From assembly GCA_022376925.1 (NCBI GenBank), contig JAIOJX010000025.1:94825608-94889607 (forward strand): a stretch of DNA of 64,000 nt. Direction: 5' to 3'. Origin of the DNA: Tragulus kanchil. Lineage: Eukaryota; Chordata; Mammalia; Artiodactyla; Tragulidae. The position numbers were made by a program, and so were the translations under genes. Below the pieces are notes generated by a model that saw only the letters and a list, made by a program, of their open reading frames with translations, had not been told where the DNA came from and searched no databases. Each line of letters begins with the position of its first letter. Positions within the stretch are counted from its first letter, which is position 1. Below, one piece after another: positions 62,524 to 64,000 of this stretch.

Positions 62524-63199
62524 ATGTGAGTGAAAATGTAAGCCCCATAAAATAGAAAATAAAATTTTGGTTTACAGAGATTTCAGAATATGTCTATATT
62601 TTTGAATTTTTATTTTATCTTCTTGCATGTCAGAAGAACTAGTTGATAATGAAAAGGATAAATAAATTACTTTGGTTTAAAGTAAAAGCCACCAGGTTGT
62701 TAGACCCATGAATAGCCTCCTTCCTTCCATCCTTTTTTATAACTACATCCAAAATGCCACAGAACCTTCAACCTTCTAGAGCAAGTCCTCTTGCACTCTT
62801 TGAAAGCCCCACAGAGCAAAAGAAGGAGTATAGATAGCCAACATCCATTTATTCCTGAGGATTTAAGACTAATTCAAAGGATGTCTACTCCATCCATAGG
62901 ATTTGTCAAGTTAACCTGATTAGTTGCAACAGCCAATCTTCACCTACAGTACAGGAGACAACCAGTATCCCCACCTCACTCTCAAAGGTATGTGCTTATC
63001 CTCAGGGTACTAAAGATCACAAAGAAAGGAAACCTGGAATTCTGCCAGACAGGCTACCAACTTGATGTACCTCCTGGCCTTCTGTCATTTTATACACATT
63101 TTTCAAAAAGTGGTTGACTCACATGGTGACTGTAACCTTTTTGTCGCTGCTGAGCAATATGAACATAAAATGTTCTAAATAAAAATAACTCATTTTCTA

Positions 63200-64000
63200 G
63201 ACTGTGAACAACTTCCACTTGTTTTTTCTTTTTTTTTTTTTTGCTGTTACCTAGGACCCCAAGCTTGCCTGATAAGAATCAAGATCGCCTGGGATGCTTA
63301 TGTAAGAAAGGAAGGAAGAACTATTGTTTTTTTCCCCTGTTGACTTAGAGTCTCTGAGGAGTGGACCTAGAAATTTCTGGTGATTCTTTGCGAAATACTG
63401 AGGGTTGTAATAAGGACTTAAAACCATTTAACCTAAATTTGTGATGATTTGATCTTGATATAATCACTGTGTAATGACCGTATCCTAAGCCATCTATTTT
63501 GTATCCACCTAAAGGTCAGAATCACTAAGGAAGTAAGCTTATTACCATTACCGGATCTTCAACCCTTCTTAACCTGCAGAATCATTCTTTTACCTGGCAG
63601 TCCCACACAACAGCAGATATGGGTCTGTGATCGTGAGTTGAAAGCAGTACTGGTCTGATCCAGTGATGATGTGGTCCCTCAGTTTGGCCCTCTTTCTTTG
63701 CCAAGCCGTAAAACAGTGACCAGCTCAATAATTTGTGACAGATCATTAATATTTCCTTGCTGAGAACTGGTACACACAGTAGTATTAGTACCCAGCCTGT
63801 GGGTGTGTGTGTGTGTGTCACTTTGGCGAACATGTGCATGAGTCCCGAAAGGGATAGTGGCTTCAGTAGAAGCTAAAAAGTTGTCCCTAAAACAAGTATT
63901 CAGGATCTGTGAAGTAAATACAGGGTCTGCTTATCTTTATAGTTATGTATGCAAAATTCCCCCCACTTCCTTCTTTGTCCTTTCTCCATTTATCAGGTCT
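63200..64000 (+). other. Downstream flank of ABCG2, no gene seen
   Basis: It follows the last candidate polyadenylation signal. It contains a T-run, a GT microsatellite and no exon-like sequence. The next gene is not reached. Confidence 0.6.
63800..63819 (+). repeat. GT microsatellite
   Basis: A short (GT)n of about 9-10 units downstream of the gene. Confidence 0.85.

Larger units (their letters stand above)
60688..63183 (+). other. ABCG2: ABCG2 3' UTR, probable extent
   Basis: The sequence after the stop is AT-rich and has no open frame related to any gene. AATAAA hexamers lie at 61136-61141, 62558-62563 and 63178-63183. The last follows TGTTCTA and sits about 20-30 nt before CATTTTCTAGACTG. 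Which hexamer is used cannot be told from sequence. The interval includes an old LINE-like repeat (61960-62340) and a tRNA-SINE (62345-62523), so a short UTR ending near 61160 is also possible. Confidence 0.5.

Overview
The window is mammalian nuclear DNA from a ruminant. It holds one protein-coding gene, ABCG2 (breast cancer resistance protein, an ABC half-transporter), on the + strand from its first coding exon to its 3' end. The ruminant call rests on repeats: Bov-A/Bov-tA tRNA-Glu-type SINEs, a Bov-tA head joined to a BovB-like 3' part with perfect target-site duplications, and ruminant L1 3' ends. A second, CpG-rich tRNA-derived SINE family is abundant and young here. I do not recognise it as one of the standard cattle families, so the animal may not be a close relative of Bos or Ovis; this is inference only. 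The noncoding first exon and promoter are not visible.

Gene layout: coding exons 2 to 16 can all be placed. Choosing the best copy of each exon gives lengths 203, 60, 115, 153, 158, 152, 105, 248, 83, 90, 125, 155, 90, 83 and 148 nt. These sum to 1968 nt, or 655 codons plus stop, with consistent splice phases and GT/AG borders throughout. Residue numbers then fall exactly on the human ABCG2 landmarks: Walker A K86, Q-loop Q126, signature 186-190, Walker B/catalytic D210-E211, H-loop H243, F439, R482, L554/L555, and C592/C603/C608. The gene is therefore intact once duplicated segments are collapsed.

Duplications: the strongest structural signal is a series of 16 head-to-tail duplications, each with a unit of about 1.05-1.25 kb, spread from 1 to 57.3 kb and covering unrelated introns, repeats and six exons. 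Exons 2, 6, 9, 13 and 14 appear twice and exon 7 three times. In many pairs the upstream copy ends in a degraded version of what really follows the downstream copy, and upstream exon copies are truncated (2, 7, 9) or carry a one-base insertion (6). One unit size over unrelated sequence with error-rich junctions is best explained by unmerged contig ends or bad gap filling, not biology. Taken literally, the sequence would not encode ABCG2.

Remaining sequence: the introns hold old LINE, MIR, L2, MER5-like and Tigger-like remnants, microsatellites and about ten copies of the young SINE family, in a short and a long class. The long class adds a G-rich block with G-quadruplex potential on the gene's sense strand. 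Intervals 5.2-7.1, 16.0-17.5, 46.98-47.83, 49.4-50.5 and 58.8-59.7 kb show nothing beyond ordinary intron. I found no second gene, RNA gene, CRISPR array or novel system.
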